64,000 nt of DNA from Tissierella praeacuta DSM 18095 (GCF_900128955.1 NZ_FQTY01000006.1:1-64000); one strand, 5' to 3'; shown: positions 27,632 to 36,915, numbered from the stretch's first letter. Notes: a model not told the origin generated them from the sequence alone. Made by a program: numbers and translations.

Positions 27632-28003
27632 ATGGATATAATTGAAAAAAAATGTAAGGTCTGCCCTGTAGGCTGCAATCTTAAAATAATTAAAAATGAG
27701 GCTACTAATTATCATTACTCAGTTGAAGGCAATAAATGTAATAGAGGTAAAGAATATGGTATTAAAGAAATCTTAGAACCTTCAAGAGTTCTCACCTCTA
27801 GGGTATTACTTAAAAATGGTCCTATGAGTAGACTTCCAGTTAAAACTGATGGTGTTATACCTGAAACCCTAGTTGAAGAATGTATGGATATAATCAAAAT
27901 AACAGAAGTATCTGCACCTATTGAAAAGGGCCATATTATAATAGAAAATATATTAGGTACTGGAGTTAATGTAATTGCAGCAAGAAAAGTAAATAGTCTA
28001 TAA
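27632..28003 (+). CDS. DUF1667 cysteine-motif protein
   Basis: 123-aa protein of the DUF1667 family. It has CKVCPVGC near the N-terminus, NKCNRGKEYG near residue 33 and EPSRVLTSRV near 50. In other genomes DUF1667 proteins usually accompany a glycerol-3-phosphate dehydrogenase-like flavoprotein and an FAD oxidoreductase; neither is here. The cysteines suggest an Fe-S or metal site. The ATG at 27632 is chosen because TGGAGG lies 8 bases before it. Confidence 0.85.
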   Translation: MDIIEKKCKVCPVGCNLKIIKNEATNYHYSVEGNKCNRGKEYGIKEILEPSRVLTSRVLLKNGPMSRLPVKTDGVIPETLVEECMDIIKITEVSAPIEKGHIIIENILGTGVNVIAARKVNSL

Positions 28004-28046
28004 TAACTTCAGTTTTTGGTGCCAGGCACCAAAAACTGAAGTTATT
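28002..28046. repeat. GGTGCC palindrome, copy 1 (terminator-like)
   Basis: Two perfect 22-base arms flank a single A. The core is TTTTTGGTGCC/GGCACCAAAAA with outer arms AATAACTTCAG/CTGAAGTTATT. It lies between the convergent DUF1667 and MATE genes and can terminate both. Related copies are at 36378-36424 and 48656-48708. Confidence 0.93.
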
Positions 28047-29394
28047 TAGTATGTAATCCTTTTCTTAAAACATAAATAAATAAAGAAGTTAAAATTATTC
28101 CCTTAAATACAGTACTAATACTCATACTCCACCATACTCCTGTCATTCCTAATACTGTACTTGATAGTATTAATGCTCCTGGAATTCTTAATGCATTTAG
28201 TATAATCCCTATTATTGCTGGAATTTGAGTTCTTCCTATTCCATTAAATGCTCCTGCTGAGGCTATTTCAATAGTTATAAAAAACTGAGAAAGTCCTAAG
28301 ATTTTCAAATATACTACGCCTTGAGATATGGCAATAGCATCATTTGGTGTAAATATCCTAAAAATAGGTTCTCCGAAAAATATAAGTAAAACAGTGGCAA
28401 ATATTCCTATGGTACCAACTATCTTGAGTCCAGCATAGTATCCTTCTTTTACTCTATCATAGTTTTCTGCACCATAATTTTGTCCTACAAAAGCTGATAT
28501 AGCTGTAGAAAAACCTTCTGCAGTCATCCAAGATATTGATTCTATTTGTGAGCCTACAGATTGTACTGCCACTGGAGTAGAGCCCCATTTTGCCAATATT
28601 TTTGTTAAAACCATAGATATAGAGGCATGAACTCCTGATTGTAAAAATGCAGGAAATCCTAATTTTAATATCCTTTTAAGATAATCTAATTTTGGCAATT
28701 TAAAAAGATGTAAATGGGAAAATAGTTCTTTATTCTTTCTTGATACTAATATATATATTGAAGTAACAACTATCTGTGCTACTATAGTAGCTACTGCTGC
28801 CCCTTTTATACCCAGTTTAGGGAATGGTCCAACACCAAAAATTAAAATAGGGTCTAAAATAATATTAGTTATTAATCCCATTGTATTTATAATAAAAGGC
28901 GTAATACTATTCCCTGAAGCATTGAATATAGCTGAATATATAGGATTAATAAAATGAAATAAAAATCCAAAAGCTATAATTACTAAATAGTCTATTGCTA
29001 ATTGAATAGTTTCTGTATCATTTAAATTAAAAAAACCAATTACTTGGTGTCTAAATATCAATAATAATGATGAATAAATAATTCCTATGATTATATCTAA
29101 TTTTATCCCACTAGATATATATTCTCTTGCACTATCCATCTCTCCTTTTCCATAGGATTGTGATACTCCTACACTAACTCCAATTTGTGAAATTAATACA
29201 AGAGACATACCAAACCACATGAAAAATCCTACAGTACCTGCACCAGCTACAGCTTTAGTACTAAGTCTGCCTAACCACATCATATCCGTTAAGTTATACA
29301 TCATTTGTATAAATGATGTCCCCATAATAGGTAATGCTAATTTGGTAAGGGTACTAGAGATATTTCCTTCTATTAAATTAATGTTTCTGCTCAT
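28042..29394 (-). CDS. MATE family efflux transporter
   Basis: 450-aa membrane protein with twelve hydrophobic segments in two similar halves. MATE features include LTKLALPIMGTSFIQMMYN near the N-terminus, GFFMWFGMSL and the second-half start LKLGFPAFLQSGVH, then VGQNYGAENYDRVKEGY. These pumps export cationic drugs or metabolites using Na+ or H+. No regulator is adjacent. Substrate unknown. Confidence 0.92.
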   Translation of the reverse strand: MSRNINLIEGNISSTLTKLALPIMGTSFIQMMYNLTDMMWLGRLSTKAVAGAGTVGFFMWFGMSLVLISQIGVSVGVSQSYGKGEMDSAREYISSGIKLDIIIGIIYSSLLLIFRHQVIGFFNLNDTETIQLAIDYLVIIAFGFLFHFINPIYSAIFNASGNSITPFIINTMGLITNIILDPILIFGVGPFPKLGIKGAAVATIVAQIVVTSIYILVSRKNKELFSHLHLFKLPKLDYLKRILKLGFPAFLQSGVHASISMVLTKILAKWGSTPVAVQSVGSQIESISWMTAEGFSTAISAFVGQNYGAENYDRVKEGYYAGLKIVGTIGIFATVLLIFFGEPIFRIFTPNDAIAISQGVVYLKILGLSQFFITIEIASAGAFNGIGRTQIPAIIGIILNALRIPGALILSSTVLGMTGVWWSMSISTVFKGIILTSLFIYVLRKGLHTK

Positions 29395-29492
29395 ATAATT
29401 CTCCTCTAACCATTTAATGTAAAAAATAATATTTTGTAACTCTAAATAATTTTACATGATAAATAATTTTTATTCAAGATAATTAACCAAAA

Positions 29493-30293
29493 TTAACTTC
29501 CAGTAGAAGTATAATGATTTACTCCAATTTTCCATATTTGTAGTGATAGTATAAAAAATACAACTCCACATAATGGAGAAATCCATCCCAACCATGAAGG
29601 ATATCCAAAGGAATCAACCTTCCCCAATATATTCATAGCAGGAAAATAATTAATTGTAGCCAAGGGTATTATATATATAAGTATTTTTCTAAACCAAGGT
29701 CTATATATGGAAATAGGATATTGGGCTGCTTGCACACCACCATAGGTAAAAGAATTTACTATTTCCAAGCTTTGTACGGACCAGAAAGATAAAGTAGCTT
29801 GAATTACTATGAGTCCTGAAAACAGAAAATTTCCTCCAACAATAGATCCTATCAATAATAAAGTTTTCCCTAAAGTCCATTCTATATTTAACTTAAATAC
29901 TGCCCATATAAGAACTACAAGACCTTGAATAAACCTACCTATCCTCATTATATGAAAATCCTGTCCTAAAATCTGTAATACTGTAGTCCTTGGTCTAAGT
30001 AATATCCTATCGAAATCTCCTGATCTAACCAATATATGAAAGGTATCAAATCCTCTAGTCCAAGCTTCTGTAATAGAAAATGCAATATGAACCATCCCAT
30101 AGAATAAAGCTGCTTCTCCAAAAGTAAAACCCTTTATATCACCAAATCTTTCAAATAACACCCATACACCAAGAAAATCAATAAAAGTTATTAGGAAATG
30201 TCCTATGGACATCATAATAAAGGAGGCCTTATATTGAAGCTGAGATTCTATACTTAATTTAATATATTTAAAATATAACTTTATACTGTCCAT
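29493..30293 (-). CDS. ABC-2 family transporter permease (second permease)
   Basis: 266-aa membrane protein with six hydrophobic segments. It resembles COG3694 permeases that occur with a COG4587 permease and a COG4586 ATPase. Recognisable stretches are GEAALFYGMVHIAFSITEAW and RSGDFDRILLRP. The gene starts 3 bases after the first permease, completing a three-gene exporter. Cargo unknown; relatives have been linked to toxic-compound efflux. Confidence 0.85.
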   Translation of the reverse strand: MDSIKLYFKYIKLSIESQLQYKASFIMMSIGHFLITFIDFLGVWVLFERFGDIKGFTFGEAALFYGMVHIAFSITEAWTRGFDTFHILVRSGDFDRILLRPRTTVLQILGQDFHIMRIGRFIQGLVVLIWAVFKLNIEWTLGKTLLLIGSIVGGNFLFSGLIVIQATLSFWSVQSLEIVNSFTYGGVQAAQYPISIYRPWFRKILIYIIPLATINYFPAMNILGKVDSFGYPSWLGWISPLCGVVFFILSLQIWKIGVNHYTSTGS

Positions 30294-30296
30294 ATT

Positions 30297-31097
30297 CTAG
30301 CCCCCTTGAACTACTAAGTCTTTTATCTTTTTATTTAAAATCCATTGTCCTAGTATATATATTACAAATGCCCATGTACACTGAAATAAAAAATATTGAA
30401 GTAATTTACTAAAAGGAATTTCCCCTGTAAAAAATCTAGCTGGAATATCTACTAATCCACCAAATGGCAAGTAACTTAATACTCGTCTTAATTTATCTGG
30501 AAATAATGGCAAAGGTACTATCATTCCAGAAAACAACATAACAATAGATGTTAATAGTCTTTGTATTCCATCTCCTGATAAAGAATAAAGAGTAGTTATA
30601 TTGATTATATTAGTTATTCCACAGGAAATCATAAGAGCACCAAAGGTAGTTACTATCCACCCAATACTAGCTAAAGCATTAGGTGGTAATTCCATTCCAT
30701 AATCCTTTGGCAATAATAAAGTTATAATAAATAAAGGAATAGATTTAAGTAAAGTCGGTGCAGTTCTTAAGGCAAAAGTCCTTGCAAACCAATAATTATA
30801 TAAATTCATGGGTCTAATAAGCTCATAGGTTATATTCCCTGTCCTTATTAGATTTTGAATTTCATTATCACCATTCCAAGGCAACATCCCAATCATAGCT
30901 TGACCAAGCCATATATAAGTTATGGCTGCTTTATAATCAATGGGCATTTCTCCACTTGAAGAATTATAAAAACCAAATAATACCATGACCATAATCATTC
31001 CAAAAAAAAATTGAGTAATTATACCTGCTAAGGCGGCAACTTTATATTGCAACAATAGATTAAATCTAATCTTTATAATAGATATAAATGCCTTCAT
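30297..31097 (-). CDS. ABC-2 family transporter permease (first permease)
   Basis: 266-aa membrane protein with six hydrophobic segments. AAITYIWLGQAMIGMLPW and RTGNITYELIRPMNLYNYW are typical of COG4587 permeases. Its start overlaps the ATPase stop by four bases. It probably forms a heterodimer with the next permease. Confidence 0.86.
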   Translation of the reverse strand: MKAFISIIKIRFNLLLQYKVAALAGIITQFFFGMIMVMVLFGFYNSSSGEMPIDYKAAITYIWLGQAMIGMLPWNGDNEIQNLIRTGNITYELIRPMNLYNYWFARTFALRTAPTLLKSIPLFIITLLLPKDYGMELPPNALASIGWIVTTFGALMISCGITNIINITTLYSLSGDGIQRLLTSIVMLFSGMIVPLPLFPDKLRRVLSYLPFGGLVDIPARFFTGEIPFSKLLQYFLFQCTWAFVIYILGQWILNKKIKDLVVQGG

Positions 31098-32074
31098 ATG
31101 TTAAACTCCCCATAAATTTTAGCAATAATTTCTTCAATGGGAGGGTTTTCTATTAATATATCTTTTATTTTGTATTTAGTGGATAAATTAGTTATTAAAT
31201 CTGCTGGTGTTATTATATCTGGATTAAAATCAATGACAAGTCTATTTTTTTCTTCACCTATTAGAGTTGCTCCTGCTATGGAAAAGCCATTTGTACCTTC
31301 ATCAAAATCTAAAATGAGTCTCCTATCTTTAGATACTGTATTTCTAAGGGATTGTAAAGAACCATCTAAAAGAATTTCCCCTTTACCTATTACAATTACT
31401 CTATTACATAGAGTTTCAATATCATCCATATCATGGGTTGTAAGTATAACTGTAACCCCTTTTTCCTTATTCAGTTTTTTTATAAATTCTCTAACTGCCA
31501 ATTTAGATATGGCGTCTAGCCCTATAGTAGGTTCATCAAGGAAAAGTATTTGTGGAGAATGAAGAAGTGACGCTGCTAATTCGCATCTCATTTTTTGACC
31601 TAAACTCAACTGTCTTACTGGAGTATTTATAAACTTCTCTAAATCCAGCCATTTTACAAGTTCCTTTTTAATCTTTAAATAGTCTCCTAAAGGAATCTTA
31701 TAAATATCCTTCAGTAATTGGAAAGAATCTATAACTGGTAAATCCCACCATAGTTGAGTTCTCTGCCCGAATACTACTCCTATATCCTTTACATAGCTGA
31801 CCCTTTCTTTATATGGAATTTTTCCTAGAACTTTACATTCTCCTGAATCTGGTGTTAATATACCCGATAGTATTTTAATTGTAGTAGATTTTCCAGCTCC
31901 ATTTGGTCCAATATATCCTATCAATTCTCCCTTTCCAATCTTAAAGGATATATTATTCAAAGCAGTTATCTCTTCGTACTCCCTGCATATAATACTCTTT
32001 AAGCCACCTACTATACCTGGTTTTCTCTTAGATATTTTATATCTTTTAGACAGCTCATTTGCTATAATAACCAT
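31094..32074 (-). CDS. ABC-2 type transporter ATP-binding protein
   Basis: 326-aa ATPase of the COG4586 group. It has Walker A GPNGAGKSTT near residue 56, signature LSLGQKMRCELAASLL, Walker B ILFLDEPTIGLD and a C-terminal ~80-residue regulatory domain. Longer than simple drug-export ATPases, as expected for this group. It heads a three-gene exporter operon; no regulator is attached. Confidence 0.9.
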   Translation of the reverse strand: MVIIANELSKRYKISKRKPGIVGGLKSIICREYEEITALNNISFKIGKGELIGYIGPNGAGKSTTIKILSGILTPDSGECKVLGKIPYKERVSYVKDIGVVFGQRTQLWWDLPVIDSFQLLKDIYKIPLGDYLKIKKELVKWLDLEKFINTPVRQLSLGQKMRCELAASLLHSPQILFLDEPTIGLDAISKLAVREFIKKLNKEKGVTVILTTHDMDDIETLCNRVIVIGKGEILLDGSLQSLRNTVSKDRRLILDFDEGTNGFSIAGATLIGEEKNRLVIDFNPDIITPADLITNLSTKYKIKDILIENPPIEEIIAKIYGEFNI

Positions 32075-32141
32075 ATCAACCCCTCCTCTCTATTTTTTAG
32101 ACATAAAAATTATTTTATCAGATTAAGGGGGTAAAGTCAAT

Positions 32142-32181
32142 AAAAAACCCTTATGTAACATAGTTGTTATATAAGGGTTTT
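32142..32181 (-). terminator. Intrinsic terminator after the zinc-ribbon gene
   Basis: AAAACCCTTATATAACA and TGTTACATAAGGGTTTT form a long stem with a short loop, then a T-rich run on the minus strand, about 17 bases past the stop. Confidence 0.83.
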
Positions 32182-32197
32182 AAGTTCTATAAAGTAT

Positions 32198-32455
32198 TTA
32201 CTTTTTCCAACGTTTCAAATGTGGAAGGCAATTATTTAGTATTTCTCTTGCTTCTTTTTCTTCCATTCCATTTTCTTTCATAAAAGGTACACAAGTTTCT
32301 ATCATTTCTTCCATTGTTTCACTAGGCTTTCTAAAGTTTCCATCTTCATAACAATATGTGCAATAATCCTGACTTTTACTTCCATCCTTTTCTGTACCAT
32401 AAAGACTAGCATCTTCCATAGGCATCCCACAGCTTTGACAATATTCTTGTTTCAT
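32198..32455 (-). CDS. Small putative zinc-ribbon protein
   Basis: 85-aa protein. It begins KQEYCQSCGMPMED and has a second pair in DYCTYCYEDG near residue 31, the pattern of the putative zinc-ribbon family PF12674. A helical acidic tail with METCVPFMKENGM follows. Function unknown. It follows the divergent-side WYL regulator by about 70 bases on the same strand and may be in its transcription unit. Confidence 0.87.
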   Translation of the reverse strand: MKQEYCQSCGMPMEDASLYGTEKDGSKSQDYCTYCYEDGNFRKPSETMEEMIETCVPFMKENGMEEKEAREILNNCLPHLKRWKK

Positions 32456-32524
32456 AAGATTGTCCCCCTTACTTTTATTATTTACCCCATAATACCACTA
32501 TGTTTTGACAACAGTATGTCATAT

Positions 32525-33457
32525 TTAATACTTTTCATAAATCTTTTGTACCTTATTCTTGATTATATTTTTAATATAATTCGGTTCAAGGACTTCTACA
32601 TATTCACCATAACTTAATATCATAGAGTAAACCCATTCATCCTCTGGAAATGAAATCTTAACTACTACATATCCATTTTCATCTATTGTTATATTTTCTT
32701 CATAAAAAAATTCATCAACTCTTTGGTGTACTTCAGGAGAAAATCTCAAAACTAAGTCTACTATATTATTTTTAGAAATATTTTTATTTTTAAAATCTTC
32801 ATAACTTATTCCTCTAGGATTAAATTTTTCTTCTAATACCTTAATCTTATGTATTCTAGAAAGTCTAAAAAGTCTATAATTATCTCTTAAATAACAATAT
32901 GAAAAAACATACCAATTAAGTCCTTTTAAGACAAGGCTCATAGGCTCTACTCTTCTTTTTGTTATATTTCCATATGGATCTCTATATTCTATATCTATTA
33001 GCCTTTCTTCCCTTATTGCTTCATATATAATTTTATACTTTTCCTTATTCTTTGAATCAACTCTATATCCCCAAGGCAAATCACATACTATCAATTCATT
33101 AAAATGATAATCAAAATCTTCTTTCTTATTCTTAGGAACAATATTACTTATTTTATCAATCATTATGTCAATATTTTTACTTTCTGAGAAAATATTTATG
33201 TTTTTTAATGCAATAGCAATTGAAATCATATCATCTAATGTTAGTAATTGATGGCTTATTTTATAATTATCCAAAATCCTAAATCCTCCATCTCTTCCTT
33301 GATTAGATACTATGGGAATCCCTGCTAAATTTATAGTTTCTATATCCCTATATATAGTCCTTACTGAAACTTCAAATCTATCAGCCAATTCCTTAGCAGT
33401 TATATTTTCTTTATTCAGTAATACGACTATAATAGAAAGCAGTCTATCTATTTTCAT
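32525..33457 (-). CDS. WYL-domain transcriptional regulator (YafY type)
   Basis: 310-aa protein. The N-terminal HTH_11 domain (ELADRFEVSVRTIYRDIETI, residues about 24-44) is followed by a WYL domain with RRVEPMSLVLKGLNWYVFSYC and a WCX-like tail. WYL domains bind nucleic-acid or nucleotide ligands. The ATG at 33457 has AGGAG upstream; a GTG directly before it is also possible. Its targets are not evident; nearby genes are a zinc ribbon and a divergent SDR. Confidence 0.9.
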   Translation of the reverse strand: MKIDRLLSIIVVLLNKENITAKELADRFEVSVRTIYRDIETINLAGIPIVSNQGRDGGFRILDNYKISHQLLTLDDMISIAIALKNINIFSESKNIDIMIDKISNIVPKNKKEDFDYHFNELIVCDLPWGYRVDSKNKEKYKIIYEAIREERLIDIEYRDPYGNITKRRVEPMSLVLKGLNWYVFSYCYLRDNYRLFRLSRIHKIKVLEEKFNPRGISYEDFKNKNISKNNIVDLVLRFSPEVHQRVDEFFYEENITIDENGYVVVKISFPEDEWVYSMILSYGEYVEVLEPNYIKNIIKNKVQKIYEKY

Positions 33458-33720
33458 CACTTATTTCTCCTTTTTATTGTCATTATACTTTCTTTTAATA
33501 AAATCATTTATTTTTATTTATACTTATAGTTTAATTATTCATTGGCTACAGCAGCTGTAATTGGCAATAGAAACAAACTTATTCTAAATAATATAAAACT
33601 TTTATATTATTTACCCCCAAGTTTATATTTTATCTCTCTAAAATATGGAGTATAATTATTATATAAACATAAAGTTTTGAACTTAATATAAACTGTTATA
33701 TATAAAGGAGAATATTATTC

Positions 33721-34461
33721 ATGATTTTTTCAAAGACTGCAATTATAACTGGAGCTTCTAAAGGTATTGGACAATCTATAGCAGAGTTATTTGCAAATGA
33801 AGGTTATAATGTTTTGATTAACTTTAATAACTCTGAAAAGAGTGCCTTAGATTTATATTATAAACTTAAAAATAAAGGTCTATCTGTCAGAATATTTAAA
33901 GCAGATGTTTCCAAAAGAAATGAAGTAGATTCCATGATAAATTTCTGTATTGAAGAGTTTAATAGTATTGATGTACTTATCAACAATTCAGGAATAAGTC
34001 AATCAAAATTATTCACAGATATTACTGATGAAGATTTAGATAATATGATAAATGTTAATCTTAAAAGCGTTTTTTACTGTACACAAGCAGCTTTAAAATA
34101 TATGCTTCCCAAGAAAAAAGGCAAAATCATAAATATTTCCTCCATATGGGGAATTGTAGGTTCTTCTTGTGAAGTCCATTATTCAGCTACTAAGGCAGGC
34201 ATTATAGGATTAACAAAATCTTTAGCAAAAGAATTAGGTCCTTCAAATATTCAAGTAAATTCCGTTGCACCTGGTGTTATTCAAACTGAAATGCTTTCCC
34301 CTTATAATGAAGATGAATTAAATGTCCTTAAAGAAAATACACCTTTAATGAGATTAGGAACTCCCTATGATATTGCTAATTGTGTGCTTTTCTTAGCATC
34401 ACATAATGCTGATTTCATAACTGGGCAAATAATTAGTCCCAACGGAGGATTTGTAATTTAG
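33721..34461 (+). CDS. Short-chain dehydrogenase/reductase (FabG/YmfI-like)
   Basis: 246-aa classical SDR. It has the NAD(P) motif TGASKGIG (residues 11-18), NNSGIS near 88, catalytic Ser in NISSIWG and YSATK with Tyr and Lys near 155-159. It closely resembles 3-oxoacyl-ACP reductase, but it is isolated from fatty-acid genes. Such solitary clostridial copies are sometimes assigned as the EF-P 5-aminopentanone reductase YmfI. The exact substrate is uncertain. Confidence 0.85.
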   Translation: MIFSKTAIITGASKGIGQSIAELFANEGYNVLINFNNSEKSALDLYYKLKNKGLSVRIFKADVSKRNEVDSMINFCIEEFNSIDVLINNSGISQSKLFTDITDEDLDNMINVNLKSVFYCTQAALKYMLPKKKGKIINISSIWGIVGSSCEVHYSATKAGIIGLTKSLAKELGPSNIQVNSVAPGVIQTEMLSPYNEDELNVLKENTPLMRLGTPYDIANCVLFLASHNADFITGQIISPNGGFVI

Positions 34462-34477
34462 TTCATTTTTATTTCAC

Positions 34478-34849
34478 TTATTTCTTAATCACAACCCCTA
34501 ATAGCCCTGCTAATTCAATTACCTACATATTTGAAACTATTGCTCCATTTAAATCCTCAATCCTTGTTCCTATTCCTTCCATATTGCAGGTTCTCAAGTC
34601 CATCCCCTTTAATTCTACTCCAACCATTTGTATTCTTTTCATATCAATATTTGAAAAGCCTACCTTTGAAAACTTAGATTCAAATATTACCTTTTCTGCC
34701 CTTTGCTCTTCTATATAGCAATCAGAGATAATGGCCATATTGAAAAAATCTTCATCTTCAATACGACTATTTCCTATATCTAAACTTTTTAGTTCATTAG
34801 GAATTTGAGGTGATAAAATTTTTATTTCATCTTTTATTTTTATCATCAT
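34478..34849 (-). pseudogene. Degraded pentapeptide-repeat protein
   Basis: The open frame gives 108 aa ending at a TAG (34523-34525). In the same frame past the TAG, VIELAGLLGVVIKK runs to TAA at 34478. That matches the C-terminal tail I expect for clostridial pentapeptide proteins of about 210 aa (DLNGAIVS-x-QA-x-ELA-x-LLG-x-I). The N-terminal (LDIGNSRIEDEDFF) and C-terminal parts are present, but the central repeat coil of about 100 residues is nearly absent. This suggests an internal deletion plus a nonsense codon. The full-length comparison is from memory of the family. Confidence 0.65.
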
Positions 34850-34880
34850 GATATCTCCTTATAAAATTATCATCATTGCT

Positions 34881-35417
34881 CTAATATCCATATATATCTT
34901 CAAAAATTATATTGCTATCCTCATCATATGCCCTAATTCCAGCAAAGTCAATAATACTATCATTTGGTGACTTCCAAGTCACAAGAAACATATCTTCATA
35001 AAACCCATCTTGTATAAGTATATCTCCATTTTCTAGAGTCACTTCTATTTTCTTTATCCTATTATCATTAATAATTCCATAAGCTTTATAATAATCACCA
35101 GACATAGACCAAGTATAGGATACTGCTTTTGATAAATCACTTTCCCTACCATATACTTGATTACCAATACGCCAAAAGAAAAATAAAGTTTTATTTATTG
35201 TATTACATGAAAACCATCTATCATATTTACAGAGTATATATTTTCCTTTATCAAAGTCCTCTATATGAACAACTTCAGATGGTCCATAATGTGCACTTCT
35301 TTCAGAAGCTTTATGAGCTGACAAGGGAATTAAATAAAGACCTGAACTCTTTAAGAATATAAAGAATAAAATTACTAAAATTATAGTATTTTTAATAATC
35401 TTCTTTAATCTATTCAT
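34881..35417 (-). CDS. Hypothetical membrane-anchored protein
   Basis: 178-aa protein I do not recognise. One N-terminal hydrophobic segment (about residues 9-30) suggests export with membrane anchoring. The rest is soluble, with CKYDRWFSCNTINKT, several Trp/Tyr-rich strands and an IKKIEVTLENGD segment. The ATG at 35417 has an AGGTG site overlapping the remnant of the preceding gene. It lies in a PadR-led cluster where the neighbouring gene is broken. It seems intact. Confidence 0.6.
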   Translation of the reverse strand: MNRLKKIIKNTIILVILFFIFLKSSGLYLIPLSAHKASERSAHYGPSEVVHIEDFDKGKYILCKYDRWFSCNTINKTLFFFWRIGNQVYGRESDLSKAVSYTWSMSGDYYKAYGIINDNRIKKIEVTLENGDILIQDGFYEDMFLVTWKSPNDSIIDFAGIRAYDEDSNIIFEDIYGY

Positions 35418-35996
35418 TATATTCACCTGCCTTTAATGGAATCTCTACTCTATATTTTCTATTATATTCATCATATTCAATAATTAAGGTATTAGCATTC
35501 TCTGGAAAGTCTCTAAGACTTCTTCTACATTTAGAAACAATTCCTCCACTACTAGAACCTGAACCAGAAAAATATTCATTTCCTAAATCGTCCTTTATAG
35601 TCCCAATGGCTCCAAAACTCCAGCTCTATAAACTATATCTTCCTTTGGAATTTCTTTAACTGGATTGCCACTAAATATTGTAACTATTGTCATTGAGCCT
35701 ATAATAAAAATATTAATTACTATAAAAATAGTTACTGCTATATTTGTTATTCTCCAAAGCCACCCAATTATAGGATTATGTTCCTTATTTAACTGAATTC
35801 CTATTTCTTTAGGATCTCCCATGTCTTTTACAGCAAGTTCTTCCGCCTTTTTCTCATCATATCCTTGCACCATATAATAATTTATCTTATCAAGTATATG
35901 AGCTTCCATCTCTAATTTTATATCTTCTCTATCAAAGGGAAATTTTATATATGATAAAACGCTTTTTAAAAATTCATCCATCTTATGAAAAGACAT
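35410..35996 (-). pseudogene. HAAS-domain membrane protein, broken by frameshift/internal deletion
   Basis: The first frame (from the ATG at 35996) encodes a HAAS N-terminus (MDEFLKSVLSYIKFPFDRED, then DMGDPKEIGIQLNKEH), one membrane segment near residues 90-115, and stops at 35595. A second frame, open from about 35630 to a TAG at 35410, continues with GTIKDDLGNEYFSGSG and ends NRKYRVEIPLKAGEYNE, which looks like the natural C-terminus. The two do not join in frame, so sequence seems to be lost at about 35620. The first gene frame overlaps padR. Confidence 0.62.
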
Positions 35997-36327
35997 GTTT
36001 TTCACCACCTATTACTTTATTTACAGTAGTTGAAAACACATGCCATTGTCTCTTTTCTTCAATTAATTGTTTTTCTCCCTTGTCTGTAATCCTATAATAC
36101 TTTCGTTCTCTGCCAGTTTCGCTTTTTTTCATATAGGATTTAACATATCCCTCATTTTCTAACTTGTGCAATACTGGATACAAGGTTCCTTCTTTAAATT
36201 TAAAAGTACTATCGGAACGCACCTCTAAATCTTTAATTATTTCATACCCATACATATCCTTTTCCTTGAGCAGGTATAATATTAGTAAATTAGTACTTCC
36301 TCCTATAAATCCTTTATCAATTTTCAC
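35983..36327 (-). CDS. PadR family transcriptional regulator
   Basis: 114-aa winged-helix repressor. It has STNLLILYLLKEKDMYGYEI, FKEGTLYPVLHKLENEGYV and GRERKYYRITDKG. GTG start after AGGAGG. It overlaps the start of the broken HAAS gene, the usual PadR-HAAS arrangement. It is a different lineage from the PadR at 18160. Confidence 0.92.
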   Translation of the reverse strand: MKIDKGFIGGSTNLLILYLLKEKDMYGYEIIKDLEVRSDSTFKFKEGTLYPVLHKLENEGYVKSYMKKSETGRERKYYRITDKGEKQLIEEKRQWHVFSTTVNKVIGGEKHVFS

Positions 36328-36377
36328 TTTTCCACCTCCTAAAAAACATACCTAGATTATCTAGGTGTGTCAACAAT

Positions 36378-36424
36378 AAATAACTGTAGTTTTTGGTGCC
36401 TGGCACCAAAAACTACAGTTATTT
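36378..36424. repeat. GGTGCC palindrome, copy 2
   Basis: Perfect 23-base arms around a single T. The core is TTTTTGGTGCC/GGCACCAAAAA with outer arms AATAACTGTAG/CTACAGTTATT. It lies just past the YbaK stop and upstream of padR, so it can terminate the histidine kinase/YbaK transcript. Confidence 0.93.
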
Positions 36425-36898
36425 AATAGTCAAATCTACTATTTCACCATGGCAAACTTGAATTAATTTAGATGTTTCCATTTCTATTTGAACCCCAATC
36501 TTTCCTCCACTTACAATAATCTTATCTATCTCAAGGGCAGATATGTCTATAAATGTCTTATAATCTTTCTTCATCCCTATTGGAGAACAGCCGCCTCTTA
36601 TATATCCTGTAAATTTTAATAAATCCTTAACGTGTATCATTTCAACACTTTTTTCCCCTGCTGCTTTTGCAGCCTTTTTCAAATCCAATTCCTCTTTAAC
36701 AGGCAAAAGAAATACATAAATAGTATTACTATGACCTTGGACTACCAATGTCTTATAAACAAATTTAGGATCCTTACCAATTTTTTCAGATACTGAAACT
36801 CCATCAATTTTTCCATCATTACTATTATAAGTAATGCCATTATATTCTATTTTCATTTGTTCTAAAATACGCATAGCATTTGTTTTTATATTAGCCAT
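36419..36898 (-). CDS. ybaK: Cys-tRNA(Pro) deacylase
   Basis: 159-aa YbaK/EbsC-type editing enzyme that hydrolyses mischarged tRNA-Pro. Characteristic parts are KTNAMRILEQMKI at the N-terminus, PKFVYKTLVV, LKKAAKAAGEKSVEMI and GYIRGGCSPIGMKK. The ATG at 36898 (MANIKT) has GGAAGGTGAG upstream; another ATG at 36916 overlaps the preceding stop but lacks a site of its own. It is co-transcribed with the histidine kinase gene. Confidence 0.92.
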   Translation of the reverse strand: MANIKTNAMRILEQMKIEYNGITYNSNDGKIDGVSVSEKIGKDPKFVYKTLVVQGHSNTIYVFLLPVKEELDLKKAAKAAGEKSVEMIHVKDLLKFTGYIRGGCSPIGMKKDYKTFIDISALEIDKIIVSGGKIGVQIEMETSKLIQVCHGEIVDLTIK

Positions 36899-36915
36899 TT
36901 TACTCACCTTCCCCA

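Noticed and set aside
31137-31562. 141-codon plus-strand frame
   Set aside because: Antisense shadow of the ABC-2 ATPase gene; Ser-rich composition typical of reverse-strand frames.
33461-33720. Short palindrome TACAGC-A-GCTGTA in the WYL regulator/SDR intergenic region
   Set aside because: Only 6-bp arms and no clear relation to a promoter; I do not call it an operator.
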